NCBI GenBank assembly: GCA_031216915.1
Contig: CM062294.1
Span: 394,621,217-394,685,216, forward strand
Direction: 5' to 3'
Length of the DNA: 64,000 nt
DNA from: Pictodentalium vernedei
Lineage: Eukaryota; Mollusca; Scaphopoda; Dentaliida; Dentaliidae
Shown: one piece after another, positions 10,081 to 19,933 of the stretch
How positions within the stretch are numbered: position 1 is the first letter of the stretch
Layout of the letters: every line of letters begins with the position of its first letter
The notes under the pieces: model-generated
Database searches by the model: none
What the model saw: the letters and a program-made list of their open reading frames with translations, nothing else
Told to the model about the DNA's origin: nothing
Position numbers and translations under genes: made by a program

Positions 10081-10395
10081 ATGTCATCAAATGAAACTTC
10101 ATTACCTAATGAAACCACAAGTATTCATGTACAAATTCAACAAAGTCAACAATTTAAAATTTGTGGAAATTGTGTTGCAAAAAATCAAGTCACTTATTTC
10201 ACACAGATTATTATCATTTATGGTATTATAATTACTGCCATTGCACATTTGAGTTTACAAAACCCTGATAAAGAATTGTGGTTAGTGTTATTAAGTAGCT
10301 CTTTAGGATATATTCTTCCAAGTCCAGGTTTAAACTATTTGAAACAACCACAAGATAAGAAAAATGAATTCATTTTACGTAACACTTCTGAGTGA
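10081..10395 (+). CDS. Small membrane protein conserved in Polinton-type elements
   Basis: An intact 104-residue frame starts 7 bases after the integrase stop. It has a C-x2-C pair ('KICGNCVAK', residues about 28-35) and two hydrophobic segments ('IIIIYGIIITAIAHL' and 'LWLVLLSSSLGYIL', residues about 43-82), so it is probably a two-pass membrane protein. I recognise the overall pattern as a small protein found in many animal Polinton-type elements. Its role is unknown. Its end overlaps the start of the penton gene by 32 bases (10364-10395), so the pair was probably translated from compact late transcripts. One of the few unbroken genes here. Confidence 0.7.
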   Translation: MSSNETSLPNETTSIHVQIQQSQQFKICGNCVAKNQVTYFTQIIIIYGIIITAIAHLSLQNPDKELWLVLLSSSLGYILPSPGLNYLKQPQDKKNEFILRNTSE

Positions 10396-11212
10396 TAGTT
10401 CTATGGATATGTTTCCAAATAATACCCAATGTTGTTTTCAAACACAATTATCTAAACCCATTCATGTTGATAAAGAACATTGGGAAGTGGGATTAGCTGA
10501 AGTAATTTTACCTTTGGAAGCAAAAAATATTACAGATGAAGAATCTGTTTTTAAAATCTTTGTGACAGATAGCAAAATATCAAATCATATTAATAAAACG
10601 AATTTGAAACATACATTACACAAAGGTGTTGCTGCTGTTGAATTAAATATTTTATCAGGTGCATATTCAAATGGCGCTCATGTCATAGATGCAATGCAAA
10701 TAGAAATTCAAGAAAAACTTGGAGACATATTTAAAACATTTGATGTATTATTTCATGTTGGATTTTCTAGTCTCCAAGGGCGTGTAAAAATAGTTGGAAA
10801 TAGTATTGGGAAAGTGGATATTAAAATGTCAGAAAGTTTATTACAAAAATTGGGATGTAAAGATGTTATGCATCCTATCATTTTTCCTAACACATCAAAA
10901 AATGCAATTAAATATAATGTGGACTTAAATGTGGATTTCAATCAAATCTTTATTTATGCTGACATAGCAGATTATACATTTCTTGGTGATATTGAAGCAC
11001 CTATTTTACGTGTGATTCCATTTGAATCTCATAAAGAGTCTCTACACACTCATATAGAATTTGATAATGTACATTATATACCAGTATCAAAATCTTATTT
11101 TGATCAGATTAGTATAAATATAAATGGGAACACTGGTAAGCCCATTCAGTTTGCAAGTGGCAAGACAGTTGTCAAGTTGCATTTTAGACAGAGACATAAA
11201 TTAAATTTGTAA
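10364..11212 (+). CDS. Penton-like minor capsid protein (single jelly roll)
   Basis: An intact 282-residue frame. It opens 'MNSFYVTLLSDSSMDMFPNN' and has 'WEVGLAEVILP' near residue 45 and a C-terminal 'VVKLHFRQRH', features of the Polinton minor capsid (penton) protein that occupies the fivefold vertices of the icosahedral shell. Full length and unbroken, in contrast to most neighbours. It overlaps the preceding membrane-protein gene by 32 bases and is followed by a basic minor protein and the major capsid protein, the usual morphogenesis cluster. Confidence 0.88.
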   Translation: MNSFYVTLLSDSSMDMFPNNTQCCFQTQLSKPIHVDKEHWEVGLAEVILPLEAKNITDEESVFKIFVTDSKISNHINKTNLKHTLHKGVAAVELNILSGAYSNGAHVIDAMQIEIQEKLGDIFKTFDVLFHVGFSSLQGRVKIVGNSIGKVDIKMSESLLQKLGCKDVMHPIIFPNTSKNAIKYNVDLNVDFNQIFIYADIADYTFLGDIEAPILRVIPFESHKESLHTHIEFDNVHYIPVSKSYFDQISININGNTGKPIQFASGKTVVKLHFRQRHKLNL

Positions 11213-11216
11213 AAAA

Positions 11217-11577
11217 TGATGCCGGTGTACCAAGAAAATATGGATAGGGATTAGGGTCTATTTTTCGCACAGCAATAAGAACAGCTGCACCATTTATAAA
11301 ACCAATTTCAAAAAATGCATTTCAAACATTAAAGAGAGATGGATTAAAACATGGTTTAGAAATAGCAAATGAATTGATAAAAAACGTAAAGCACCTAAAG
11401 ACATTTATTAACTCATGGAAAAGATCTTTTGAAATCAGTTGGTGAATCTACTTGAGGTATAAAAGGCAAAAACAAGATCGAAAACGTCAGTCTATGGTTC
11501 GTTCTCGTAGAGGCAAGACACGTCAAAGACAAGCTTATTCAAAACGAAAATCAAGACCACTTGATATATTTGATTAA
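11217..11577 (+). pseudogene. pVI/pX-like basic minor virion protein
   Basis: Between penton and major capsid, several frames together show an N-terminal Gly/Arg stretch, 'FRTAIRTAAPFIKPISKNAF', an amphipathic middle ('HGLEIANELIKN') and a very basic C-terminus ('RSRRGKTRQRQAYSKRKS') ending at 11577. This is the layout of Polinton proteins compared with adenovirus pVI/pX, which link DNA and capsid. Multiple frameshifts and stops (for example TAG near 11253) destroy it. Confidence 0.6.
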
Positions 11578-11583
11578 AAAATC

Positions 11584-12882
11584 ATGATGTTCCATGGATC
11601 TTGCGAACATTTTGGTAGCAGTTTTGATCCAGATAATGTATCACCAAACATCAAGTGGTATAGAAAATATTGGTGAAATTGAACAATTTCCTATTGCATC
11701 TTTAAATAATTCTTCACCAATAGAATTTTTAATTCCAAGACAAACAACCAAGTGGTTAGATCTTGCAGCATCTACACTTGAAGTTCAATATAAAATTACA
11801 AAACAAGATGGGAGTGTTTTGGGTGGAGATACACAAATTACTCCTATCAATAATTTTTTTCATAGCATGTTCAGTAAAATTGATGTTACATTGAATGGCA
11901 ATCTTATCACCACCAATACAGATCTTTATCCTTATAGAGGATTTTTTGAGAATTTTCTTAGTTATTCAAGAGATGTGAAAAAACATATCTAGCTGCTAGT
12001 GAGTTGTGGTAGACAGATACTCCTGGACACCACACAGAAATAAGTAAAGCTTCGTCTAACAAAGGTTTGACTGAATGAGCCAAATTAATTGGTGGTAGCA
12101 AAAATGTACAACTTAGAGGAAAACTACATTTAGATCTATTTGTGCAAGATAAGTATTTACCAAATGGAGTTGAGATAAGAATTAAATTGCATCGTGCTCC
12201 AACTAAATTTTGCTTGATTGGTAGTGAAAATGGAAAAATAGAAATTCAAAAAGCCATATTCAGAATACCGGCATTGGATTTATTTCCAAAATTTGCAAAT
12301 GATCTTAATGCACAAATAGATCAAACAAATTATAAAATGCCCATAAGACGTAGTGAAATTAAAACTTTTACTCCTGGAAGTGGTCTTCGTTCAAAAATAG
12401 AAGACTATCTGTTTCATAAACAGATGCCAAAATGAATTATTCCTGGTTTAGTTAGTAATCGAGATATAAATGGAGATATTGGCACTAATCCATTTAATTT
12501 TCAATATTTCGATTTGAATAAGTTGGAAATCACAATAGATGGACATTCCATTAAAGCACGTCCCTTTGAACCGAATTTCGAAGGTGGACATTATCTAAAT
12601 TCATATTTATCATTGTATGAAGCTATGGGCTATTTTGGACAAAATCAATCATTTAATTTATCTTTGCAGGATTATGCAAAAGGGTATACCCTTTGGGGTA
12701 TTGATTTGACACCTGATCAGAGTAGTAGTAGGCCCTTAGCTCACCCAGTAAAGTCTGGCAATCTTAGGTTTGAACTTCAGTTTGCTCAAGCTCTTCCAGA
12801 GGTGATCAACGTTGTTGTCTATGCAGAATTTGATAGTGAGATAGAAATCAACAAATTCAGAGAAGTGATATTTGACTATTAA
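11584..12882 (+). pseudogene. Major capsid protein (double jelly roll), decayed
   Basis: This is the hexon-type capsid subunit of element 1. Readable blocks include 'EFLIPRQTTKWLDLA', 'NNFFHSMFSKIDVTLNG' and 'TDLYPYRGFFENFLSYS', which match the Polinton capsid family, then 'VQDKYLPNGVEIRIKL' and a C-terminal domain with 'NKLEITIDGHSIKARPFEP' and 'ELQFAQALPEVINVVVYAE'. The start is at the ATG at 11584. The frame changes near 11660 and near 11985. In-frame stops occur at about 12011 (TAG) and 12077 (TGA), and at 12433 (TGA). About 430 codons, a normal length for the family. Confidence 0.9.
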
Positions 12883-12887
12883 ACAAG

Positions 12888-13203
12888 ATGAGTCAGTGTG
12901 AACATTGCAAGCTGTGTAAAGAAAAAATACAAACATTATTTCAAGAATGAGTAGTGATAGAACTGACAAAATCCATTCAACAGAAAATGAAAAATATCTG
13001 TGAAGAAAATCGAACCAACACAAACATTAATAGATATAAACATTGCAGAGTTTTTACAGAAAGCGTGTCCAGTGACTATACTATATAATCTACACAAGAG
13101 AGCAAGAAAAATAAACTTATTAGAATATTGTGCTCATATGGACTTTGAAATAGACTGCCAAAAAGACATTCAAAAGTGGGCAGATTTAGTTAAAAGAGAC
13201 TGA
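12888..13203 (+). pseudogene. Small Cys-rich/helical Polinton protein
   Basis: The ATG at 12888 opens 'MSQCEHCKLCKEKIQTLFQE', with a C-x2-C-x2-C cluster, followed by an in-frame TGA (12948-12950). The coding pattern moves to another frame in which 'LYNLHKRARKINLLEY' and an acidic/Trp-containing tail are read up to 13203. I recognise this small protein between capsid and protease in many Polinton-type elements. Its function is unknown. Non-functional because of the stop and frameshift. Confidence 0.55.
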
Positions 13204-13264
13204 TCATATTATACAGCATATCTTGATTTACGGCTCTGTGTCAGCCTTTTTCAAGGCTAAGAAG

Positions 13265-13735
13265 ATGGGAACCATACAATAACAAAATATACTTGACAGT
13301 TCTCAAAGGTTATCATCCTTAAATGGAAAAGTGTGTTCAAAAGACTTGTTACCAAAACAAAAACCTAAACACAGACAAGCATATATTGTGAACACAGATT
13401 GATCAAAAGAACCAGGAGAACATTGGATAGCAATATATTTTAAAGACAATCATTCTGCTATCTACTTTGATTCATATGGTTTACAACCAATAGATAGAGA
13501 CATATACAATTTCATAGTGAAAAACACAGATTCCTGGACAATAAATACAATGAGACTACAAAGTGTATTTACAGTTGTGTGTGGAATGTACTGTATATTT
13601 GCTTTAGATCATCTTGCAAGAGGATATGATTTAGAGACAGTTCTTACTATTAAATTCGATCCAAGAAATTTCCAAGAGAATGATAGACATGTTCGACGAT
13701 GGTTTGGGCAAACTTATAGACAGTATTTGAAATAA
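13265..13735 (+). pseudogene. Adenain-type cysteine protease (virion maturation)
   Basis: Frame 2 from the ATG at 13265 to the TAA at 13733-13735, about 156 codons, somewhat shorter than adenovirus protease. The catalytic layout is visible: His in 'GEHWIAIYF' (codon at 13421), Asp in 'YFDSYG', Gln and Cys in 'LQSVFTVVCGMYC'. The family cleaves capsid precursor proteins during virus assembly. Two in-frame stops, TAA at 13280-13282 and TGA at 13400-13402, inactivate it. It is the last gene of the plus-strand cluster of element 1. Confidence 0.92.
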
Positions 13736-14623
13736 TTGTAATAGTAATAATAAATATCAGGTGTCAAAACAATCCCACAGAGGTAATTTTTTACACTGAT
13801 GACTTTTTAGTTTTTTTAAGTTTTATTAAAGTCATTCATCTATTTTATAATTTTCACCAGACATTTGTGTAACAGAGAGATAGGTTTTTTAAGTTATTTT
13901 GTATATTTGTTTCAAAATCAGATCACTTAAGTGATATCAGTTTTTTTTATCTGACTCCCAAGAGTTTTTTTCAAAAAAATATCTTGGGTGTCAAATAAAA
14001 ACTAGCATAAGAGAATCTTGATGTAAATAGGTTTTCTCATGGATAGGCAAACTCAGATCTCGGTGTATATATGTTCAGATTTCATTTCATTATAATGATT
14101 CAACTTTAAATACATTTTTGTTTTTTGTTAAAACCTCTGTGATAGTTTAGTCGATTTTGTTAGGTTAGTTCCTTTTTATCACCGTGTCCCTATTTTCTCC
14201 CAAAAACAGTAAAAAAGAGTTAAGAGTCACTTCTCTTTTTCACTAAGAGTATTAGGTTTAATATTGTATGCATACTTATCAAAAACTTTGATAGTCTAAC
14301 CTGATATACAGTTTATACTGTAGAGAAAATTTGATTGCTAAACATACAATGAATACTATTCTTACTATAGAAAAAAACAACTAAACAGGGAGTTCGACCA
14401 CAACGCGAATCACTAAGTTTTTTTTATTTTGTGTGTGTTCATGTGTTTCCTTATGCTTACAACAAAACACAAGAAGACACACAATATGCCATTTCCCCAT
14501 TTATAGAAGTTGTATGCACAGAGTGGAGAGATGACAACCCAAAACCACATGGATATCCCCTAATATAAAATGATTTAATAATAATAAAATTAATATAGAC
14601 AGACATCGGGTCACACTCTAGAG
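13736..14623. other. Non-coding AT-rich stretch with many hairpins
   Basis: No coding potential is evident. The stretch holds a 14-bp perfect palindrome at 13922-13935, a long A/T-rich stem-loop at 13953-13992, an about 20-bp imperfect stem at 14429-14448/14465-14484, and shorter stems such as a TATCAAA/TTTGATA hairpin near 14277-14293. It lies between the protease and a convergent minus gene, so it may hold transcription ends, a structured RNA or part of an element terminus. Confidence 0.5.
13953..13992. terminator. Strong stem-loop downstream of the protease
   Basis: Arms CCCAAGA/TCTTGGG with an inner T7/A7 stem, and three outer base pairs after one mismatch. It lies about 220 bases after the protease stop, in a convergent junction. 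It could mark a transcript end, but position alone does not prove this. Confidence 0.35.
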
Positions 14624-14728
14624 AGGGAACTGTTTTTTGTCTTTTTATAAAAAAGCCTTGGTTGTGTACAAGAGAAGATATATCTCTTTCTAATATTGTA
14701 GTTGGCCCTTATAAGAGCCGTTTTTAAA
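14624..14728. repeat. Outer inverted repeat, left arm
   Basis: About 105 bases, pairing with 15963-16064 at roughly 88% identity by eye. The arm contains a near-palindrome with core CCTTATAAG, the shared block GAAAGAGATATATCTTCTC and an outward-pointing TATAAAAAG. It begins about 20 bases beyond the stop codon of the minus gene at 14748. Confidence 0.85.
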
Positions 14729-14747
14729 ACTTCAGTTCCATAGAGAG

Positions 14748-15119
14748 CTATTTGGTAAAACTCATCTGTGCTTTGGTGAAGAATTCACCTTCCCACACGT
14801 CTATGGTTGTTGGTAGCATCTCGGCATCTGTGAAACATTCTTGTTCCCATGGATAACTTTTCCCCACATGAGCTTCTTCCTGCATATGTACGGGGAGAGC
14901 AAACCAGTGTTTAGGTCGGTTCTTATACTGGATCTCCCCGAACAGACGTGTGGCGGCTTTAACGAAAGGGTGGTCTTCAATCTTCTTATCTTGTTCTTTC
15001 ATAGAAAGTGTTGCTGACCACCACTTTCTCAAAGCCAAGGCGAATTCTTCATCAGCCCTCTTCTTCTTGGTTCTCTAATAACTCTCTACGGAACTGTAAT
15101 CAATATTTGTTGCCTCCAT
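14748..15119 (-). pseudogene. Unrecognised leftward gene of the mirrored module
   Basis: The minus frame from the ATG at 15117-15119 to 14748 has about 123 codons, with one in-frame TAG near codon 15. From about codon 20 it is open. It begins basic ('KKKRADEEF') and has a Trp/Lys-rich helix-like segment ('LALRKWWSATLSMKEQDKK'), then 'NRPKHWFALPVHMQEEAHVG'. No known domain is recognised. A TATA-like element (minus-strand TCTATAAAGA, near 15190-15199) lies about 75 bases upstream in the left arm of the central palindrome. A CTTATAAG palindrome about 20-30 bases after the stop lies in the outer repeat. The gene is divergent from the plus gene at 15450 and shares its promoter architecture. Confidence 0.5.
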
Positions 15120-15189
15120 ATCTTTTTCTCAGTCAAAGATGATTCTTGAGTCAGATGAGGAAATGTATCCAAACCCTCAACTCACGTTC

Positions 15190-15391
15190 TCTTTATAGAC
15201 AATGCGAGGATCGAAAATACACTGAAGAATGCTCACGCGACAATATTGATCGAGTGCGGGAAAAAATTATTGACATCGGACGGCTGTGATAGTAAACGGC
15301 TGTATTCAACAATTTTTTCCCGCACTCGATCAAAATTGTCGCGTGAGCGTTCTACGGTGCATTTTCGATCTTCGCATTGTCTATAAAATCT
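15190..15391. promoter_or_regulatory. Palindromic bidirectional promoter
   Basis: Arms 15190-15273 and 15308-15391 are inverted repeats (about 90% identical by eye) around a 34-base spacer. Each arm carries GCATTGTCTATAAA pointing outward, giving one TATA-like box per divergent gene at similar distances (about 60-75 bases) from the two ATGs. Each arm also holds a TTTCCCGC sequence, which matches the E2F consensus TTTSSCGC, at 15256-15263 (minus) and 15316-15323 (plus). Sequence symmetry is direct observation; promoter function and E2F binding are inference. Confidence 0.7.
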
Positions 15392-15449
15392 AACACGCAT
15401 TCCAGACAATTCATTTGATAAAAAGCAATCGCCTTTTCTGCATTCAATC

Positions 15450-15926
15450 ATGGACGAATACAATATATTAGCTAATTTTAACGATTTAATTCGTATTGAC
15501 AACTCATTGATGACACAGCAGAGAATACCAAACCAAAAGGATACCATACCAAGTGAGAGGGTGAATAATTCTTCTTCACAAGATGAAAAAAATGAAACAT
15601 TATTACAGAAAATCCTGGAGACTCTACAATACATGAAATCATCTCACCAAAAGATTGTTCTCTCAGCTGATAAGATTACAGTTCCTATAGAATTTAAAGT
15701 ATCGTCTCTTCCTTTAACAGTACCATATGAGTTGGCAGAACCGATACCTCAACCTATGAGAAAAAGGGGACGTCAAGCACGAAAACAGTTAGTGACTACA
15801 TCCACACAAACAGATAAAGTAATTCAACAACCTATTCCAGACAATCAGAGTGAGGTAGAATATGATGATATTGTTAAACCTAAAAAAAGAAACGGGTACA
15901 ATTCGATGGTCATGGGCGATACATGA
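15450..15926 (+). CDS. Unrecognised rightward gene of the mirrored module
   Basis: An intact 158-residue frame beginning 'MDEYNILANFNDLIRIDNSL'. It has a Ser/Asn/Asp-rich section, a short helical part ('KNETLLQKILETLQYMK'), a Pro-rich stretch, a basic patch ('MRKRGRQARKQ') that could be a nuclear signal, and an acidic-then-basic tail. No family recognised. The TATA-like box at 15381-15390 lies about 60 bases upstream. A perfect 16-bp palindrome AGCCCTTATAAGGGCT lies about 45 bases after the stop. Its low complexity and basic patch fit a DNA-binding or regulatory protein, but this is a guess. Confidence 0.55.
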   Translation: MDEYNILANFNDLIRIDNSLMTQQRIPNQKDTIPSERVNNSSSQDEKNETLLQKILETLQYMKSSHQKIVLSADKITVPIEFKVSSLPLTVPYELAEPIPQPMRKRGRQARKQLVTTSTQTDKVIQQPIPDNQSEVEYDDIVKPKKRNGYNSMVMGDT

Positions 15927-15962
15927 AAAATATTGCTAACTGCTGAGTGACTTACACTACAT

Positions 15963-16064
15963 AAAAAACAGCCCTTATAAGGGCTACCCACAATATTAGA
16001 AAGAGATATATCTTCTCGTGTACACAACCATGCCTTTGTTATAAAAAGACAAAAACAGCTCCCT
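15963..16064. repeat. Outer inverted repeat, right arm
   Basis: Pairs with 14624-14728. It ends with an outward TATAAAAAGAC followed by AGCTCCC, mirrored on the left by GGGAACT. No matching flanking direct repeat is visible beyond the two arms. Confidence 0.85.
15971..15986. terminator. Perfect palindrome downstream of the rightward gene
   Basis: AGCCCTTATAAGGGCT is self-complementary over 16 bases and lies about 45 bases beyond the stop at 15926. A two-mismatch version lies at the mirrored place after the leftward gene (about 14705-14720). The paired position suggests a transcript-end signal. Confidence 0.4.
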
Positions 16065-17220
16065 TATCCTCCAGTGAAAAACTTATAAGCTAAAAATGTA
16101 CTATTGGATCTGGTCATAAAGCATGATGCGTAGGCACTCTGGGCCCAAGCATTTTTAACACGGCGTTTTCCATAGACTCTATTGGGTTAGTGTTAAATTG
16201 TGACACTTTTAGACCCAAAAATTATAGACCCAAGAACTTATACACCCAACATGTATGCACTGTGTGAATTTCCTTATAAATTAATGAAAAAAGGGTTAAC
16301 TGGAGAAGTTTTAAACTTAAAAAAGATATTAACTTCTTATAGCATGATTTATGCGTTCATCATTCCGAAGAAAGCAATCTTCAAATTATTTGATGGTTTA
16401 AGAAAGTTTTGGCTGTGGGTTAGTTTTAATATTTCCATATTTCTTTAAAAAAATAGTGATTTTTAACTTTGTGCGATTTCGACAGACTTCTCTCCACTAC
16501 TAACTGTCTTCACCCACTTGAAAGCGACGTCATTTCTATGGGCTGGAAAGTAAAGGTGTTTAGTTTTGCATTGGCCACAAAACTAAGCACCTCGATTTCA
16601 ATGTGATTTTAACGATTTAGATTTAATAAACTTTTGGGAGGTAAAGTTTTGAACAATTTGATGGATATTAAGTTGACAGCTAATTGGAAAACCATTTGGT
16701 GTTGGTGTGTTTTTTTTAACAATTACTCAGTGTCGTGTTCCATTTAGGGCTCAAAAGCTATGTTTTTGATGCAAAAAATGAACATTTTTAGTGTTACGGT
16801 TTTTTTTTAGCAAATGTGTTCTGCTGCTAAGGTTAGGTAACGAGTTTTAATAACAGACGACCTAGTCTCCTCGAGGACAAAATAATCTCGAGTCTTTGCA
16901 ATAGAAAACATGACATAAGGCAGTCCTCCACCACCCCCCCCCCCCCCCTCACACACATATACTTTAAGATTTCTATGTTTCTTGTCGGGAGTTTTTTTTC
17001 TAAATATTGACTTACTTGTTGTGTATTTCATGTTAAAGGGTTTAAATTTTACCAATTAAAATATTTCACAGCAATTTGCCGTCATTATTTTTTTTTCTTT
17101 TTTAGTTGATGCGTAATCCCGAATAAACACGTATTCGGAATACGATGTTCAGATTACAACAAGTCGCCAACTGTTCGTATCCACATGTCGTTTTCATATA
17201 TCTTTTTATTTGTATGTTCG
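16065..17220. other. Probable host DNA without a clear gene
   Basis: An 82-codon open frame at 16200-16448 (plus) has mixed composition and no recognisable domain, so I do not call it a gene. A C-rich run lies near 16934-16950. I see nothing else. Confidence 0.4.
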
Positions 17221-17525
17221 GGGGCGCGGTAGTTCAGTAGGTAGAGGTGCAGGCTGCAAGCCGAAGGATCCGAGGGTCGAATCCCAAGTGCGGCAACCGC
17301 GTTCTGTCCTTGGGCAAGACACTTCATCTCCATTGCCCGCGTGGGGGCACAATGGCGTTGTGTACTGAGGCGTACTGCTCATCAATAGTGCACTTGTCTT
17401 CAATCAATGCTAACCCTGCTTGTATGGAGTTAGTATGTTGTGGAGCTGACAGTTGCTCGCCGCTGCTCGGTGGTTCTCTCCGGGTACTCCGGCTTCCTCC
17501 ACCCGTAAAACTGTCGTGGTCATGA
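17221..17525 (+). mobile_element. tRNA-derived SINE, copy A
   Basis: It starts with a tRNA-like head (GCGGTAGTTCAGTAGGTAGAG as box A region, GGGTCGAATCCC as box B). The middle domain 'gtccttgggcaagacactt' and the tail domain 'ggtggttctctccgg' follow, both known to me from invertebrate SINEs. Copies B (17589) and C (18957) share these parts. Confidence 0.8.
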
Positions 17526-17588
17526 TTAGCCATTGTGCAGAAGTATGTGACAACATAAAGTACTTATATACTTTTAGGAGTACTGTTG

Positions 17589-17765
17589 GGACCGCGGTAG
17601 CTCAGCAGGCTGCAGGCCGAGAGGTCCTCGGTTCGAATCCCACCTGCGGCAACCGCGTTGTGTCCTTGGGCAAGACACTTAATCCCAATTGCCCACGTGG
17701 GGGCACGGTGGCGTTGTGTACTAAGACACACTGCACGTCGATGGAGCTCGTTTCTCCCCACCTCC
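17589..17765 (+). mobile_element. tRNA-derived SINE, copy B (3' truncated)
   Basis: The head matches copy A, with a consensus box B GGTTCGAATCC at 17630-17640 and the same 'ccttgggcaagacactt' middle domain. The end part seen in copies A and C is missing. Confidence 0.8.
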
Positions 17766-18317
17766 TATGCAAGATTTGCGTGTCCCATGTGAGAAGGCCA
17801 TGTGAGATATCTATTTCACACGACCCACGTGACCGGCTTATTAGCACATTTAATAAGCGCAGAACTATTCAATCATCGCACGCTCTTCTGTAAACAAACA
17901 ACATGGTGTCACGTTTCGAAAATATTAGCAGACGAATGTTTGTCTAAGAAAAAAGAAATAAAAACACAGGCCGCAAAACCAAAGGACACTTGACTCTTTT
18001 ATATACATTTTGGGGTGATCGCCATTATGAGTGGATTGAGTTGCACGAAATTCCAGTCGGAAAGTTATGCGAATACATTGCAGATTTCATAATATGACGT
18101 CATCGGAAAGTGTCAATGTTCATTTCGCTATATATCTTGAACCCCTGTCTTGCCAGCGTAGGGAAACAATTTCGTGGTATAAACCTGTGGTAAACACAGA
18201 ACTTTTGAGAGCTCTTTTCGATAAGCAAATCAGTTTGTTTCAGAAATGGACAACAAAATTGTTCGATATAGCAGCACTTGCCGTAAATTACTTTTGATGA
18301 CCTCAGGGTGTTTTGGT

Positions 18318-18547
18318 GGGGTGAGAAAAATTATCCCTGATGGGGGTGGGTGTGAGATGGGGAATTCGCACACCCTCACCCATCAGGAATTATTATAATC
18401 CCTGATGGGTATGGGTGTGGGATGGGAAAATCTCACCCGAGGGCAAGATATTTGGGCCAGACACGAGGCTTGCCGAGTGTCTGGGCCAAATATCTTGTCC
18501 CGAGGGTGAGATTTTCCCATCTCACACCCGTACCCATCAGGGATTAT
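18318..18547. repeat. Two adjacent foldback palindromes
   Basis: Arms 18395-18464 and 18477-18547 pair almost perfectly around a 12-base loop. A second palindrome (about 18318-18394, sharing the 'atccctgatggg' ends) sits directly to the left, and a C-run follows at about 18553. The structure is that of a non-autonomous foldback element. Confidence 0.75.
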
Positions 18548-18956
18548 TTTTCTCCCCCCCCCCCCCCCCCACCATACAGCGGTTACGTTAGCCAGAGGTA
18601 ATCGGCGGTCACATGCTGATATAATCAACTCATTTGGTATTCGTTGTTTTGAAAACTAATGACACCATCGGAAAGAGCATGCAAAAGTTATGTAGGTATA
18701 TACCACGAAATCAATTAGGAACGGTGACATCTTGGGGTTTAAAGAGTTTTAGAGCATGAAACTTTGATCACACGGCATTCTGATGACGTCAATATGAATT
18801 AGTTGGTAGCAAGTAACTGATATGATATGCATAACTTCATAATAACGTTGAAAATGTATAACGTCACGTGGGTGGGGTGGGATACATCTGTCTCTCCCTG
18901 CTATCTCACCCTGGACAGACGTATGTTACACATGCAGTGGGGTGAGAAAATATTAG

Positions 18957-19137
18957 TCTTCAACCAATGCTAACCCAGCTTGTGTGGAGTTAGTACGTTG
19001 GGAAGTCTGACAGTTGCTTGCTGTTGCTCGGTGGTTCTCTCCGGATAGTCCGGCTTCCTCCACCCGTAAAACTGTCCAGCACTTGGCCGTTGAAAGTGTC
19101 GTTAAACCTCAATGAATAAATAAATAAATGAATACTG
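18957..19137 (+). mobile_element. tRNA-derived SINE, copy C (5' truncated)
   Basis: Only the tail half is present: the 'ggttctctccggatagtcc' block and a 'cgttaaacctcaatgaataa' end followed by an AAAT-type simple tail. It matches copy A over the shared part. Confidence 0.75.
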
Positions 19138-19933
19138 TTGTACCATTGCAACATGTGGCATCTGCACTCGAATACTAATTCTCCCCGTGGAGTGCACAAG
19201 CCGCAAGGATGTGCACAGTAATTAAAGTGATAAAATAAGTGATTTCAAATTAAAAAAAAATGTTTCTCGCTGTTTCGCATTCGATGTCGTTTTGTCGTGG
19301 AGAGTACCGTATTCCATGCATACAGCTTTAGCTCTGGATTGGGCTCCTCCGTGATCTGTTTTTAATTGGCTTCCCTTTTTTAAAAAAAATTTAATGAGTC
19401 TGTATAAAATTGCAGTAATATTTGAGTAAACACTGTGATCATGCGCAAAGAAGCTGTTGGAGGGCTCACTGACCTTACATTTTCCCAATCCTGCCAACGG
19501 GAGTAGAATACTCATGCTTGGGTTCGACCCAATTAGCCGCCGCGTGTGTCCAATGATACCTCGCATCAGGTACTGATTGAAAAATTATGCCCCTTGCCCC
19601 AAACCTAGAACCCTGGGTGTACCACTGTTGTAACATAATTATGCTAATATATAAGCCATGAGCTATAATTTGTAAAAAAGCGAACTGCTGCGGTTTTTTT
19701 CTTTTTGCTGTCGTTTGCAACTTCTGAAATGAAAAAGCTTTGTGTCCATTTTGTGAAAATGTTTGCATTTGCTTTGTAACCAGATCTCGGTTCTTTGAGT
19801 TTTTTATATTTCGTGGACATTTTCTTTTAAAATGACAGGTAAATCGTTGACACCAGGATGGATTAAAAGTTGAAATGGTTCGGCTTAGGAACTGGCTTAG
19901 TCTGAGTGCGTGGAGGAAGGGCATTTATTATAC

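Noticed and set aside
16200..16448. 82-codon open frame as a gene
   Set aside because: No recognisable domain, no splice or promoter support, and the length is compatible with chance in AT-rich DNA.
17221..17290. Functional tRNA gene
   Set aside because: Box A and B are present, but the head continues into SINE middle and tail domains and recurs at 17589, so it is a SINE.
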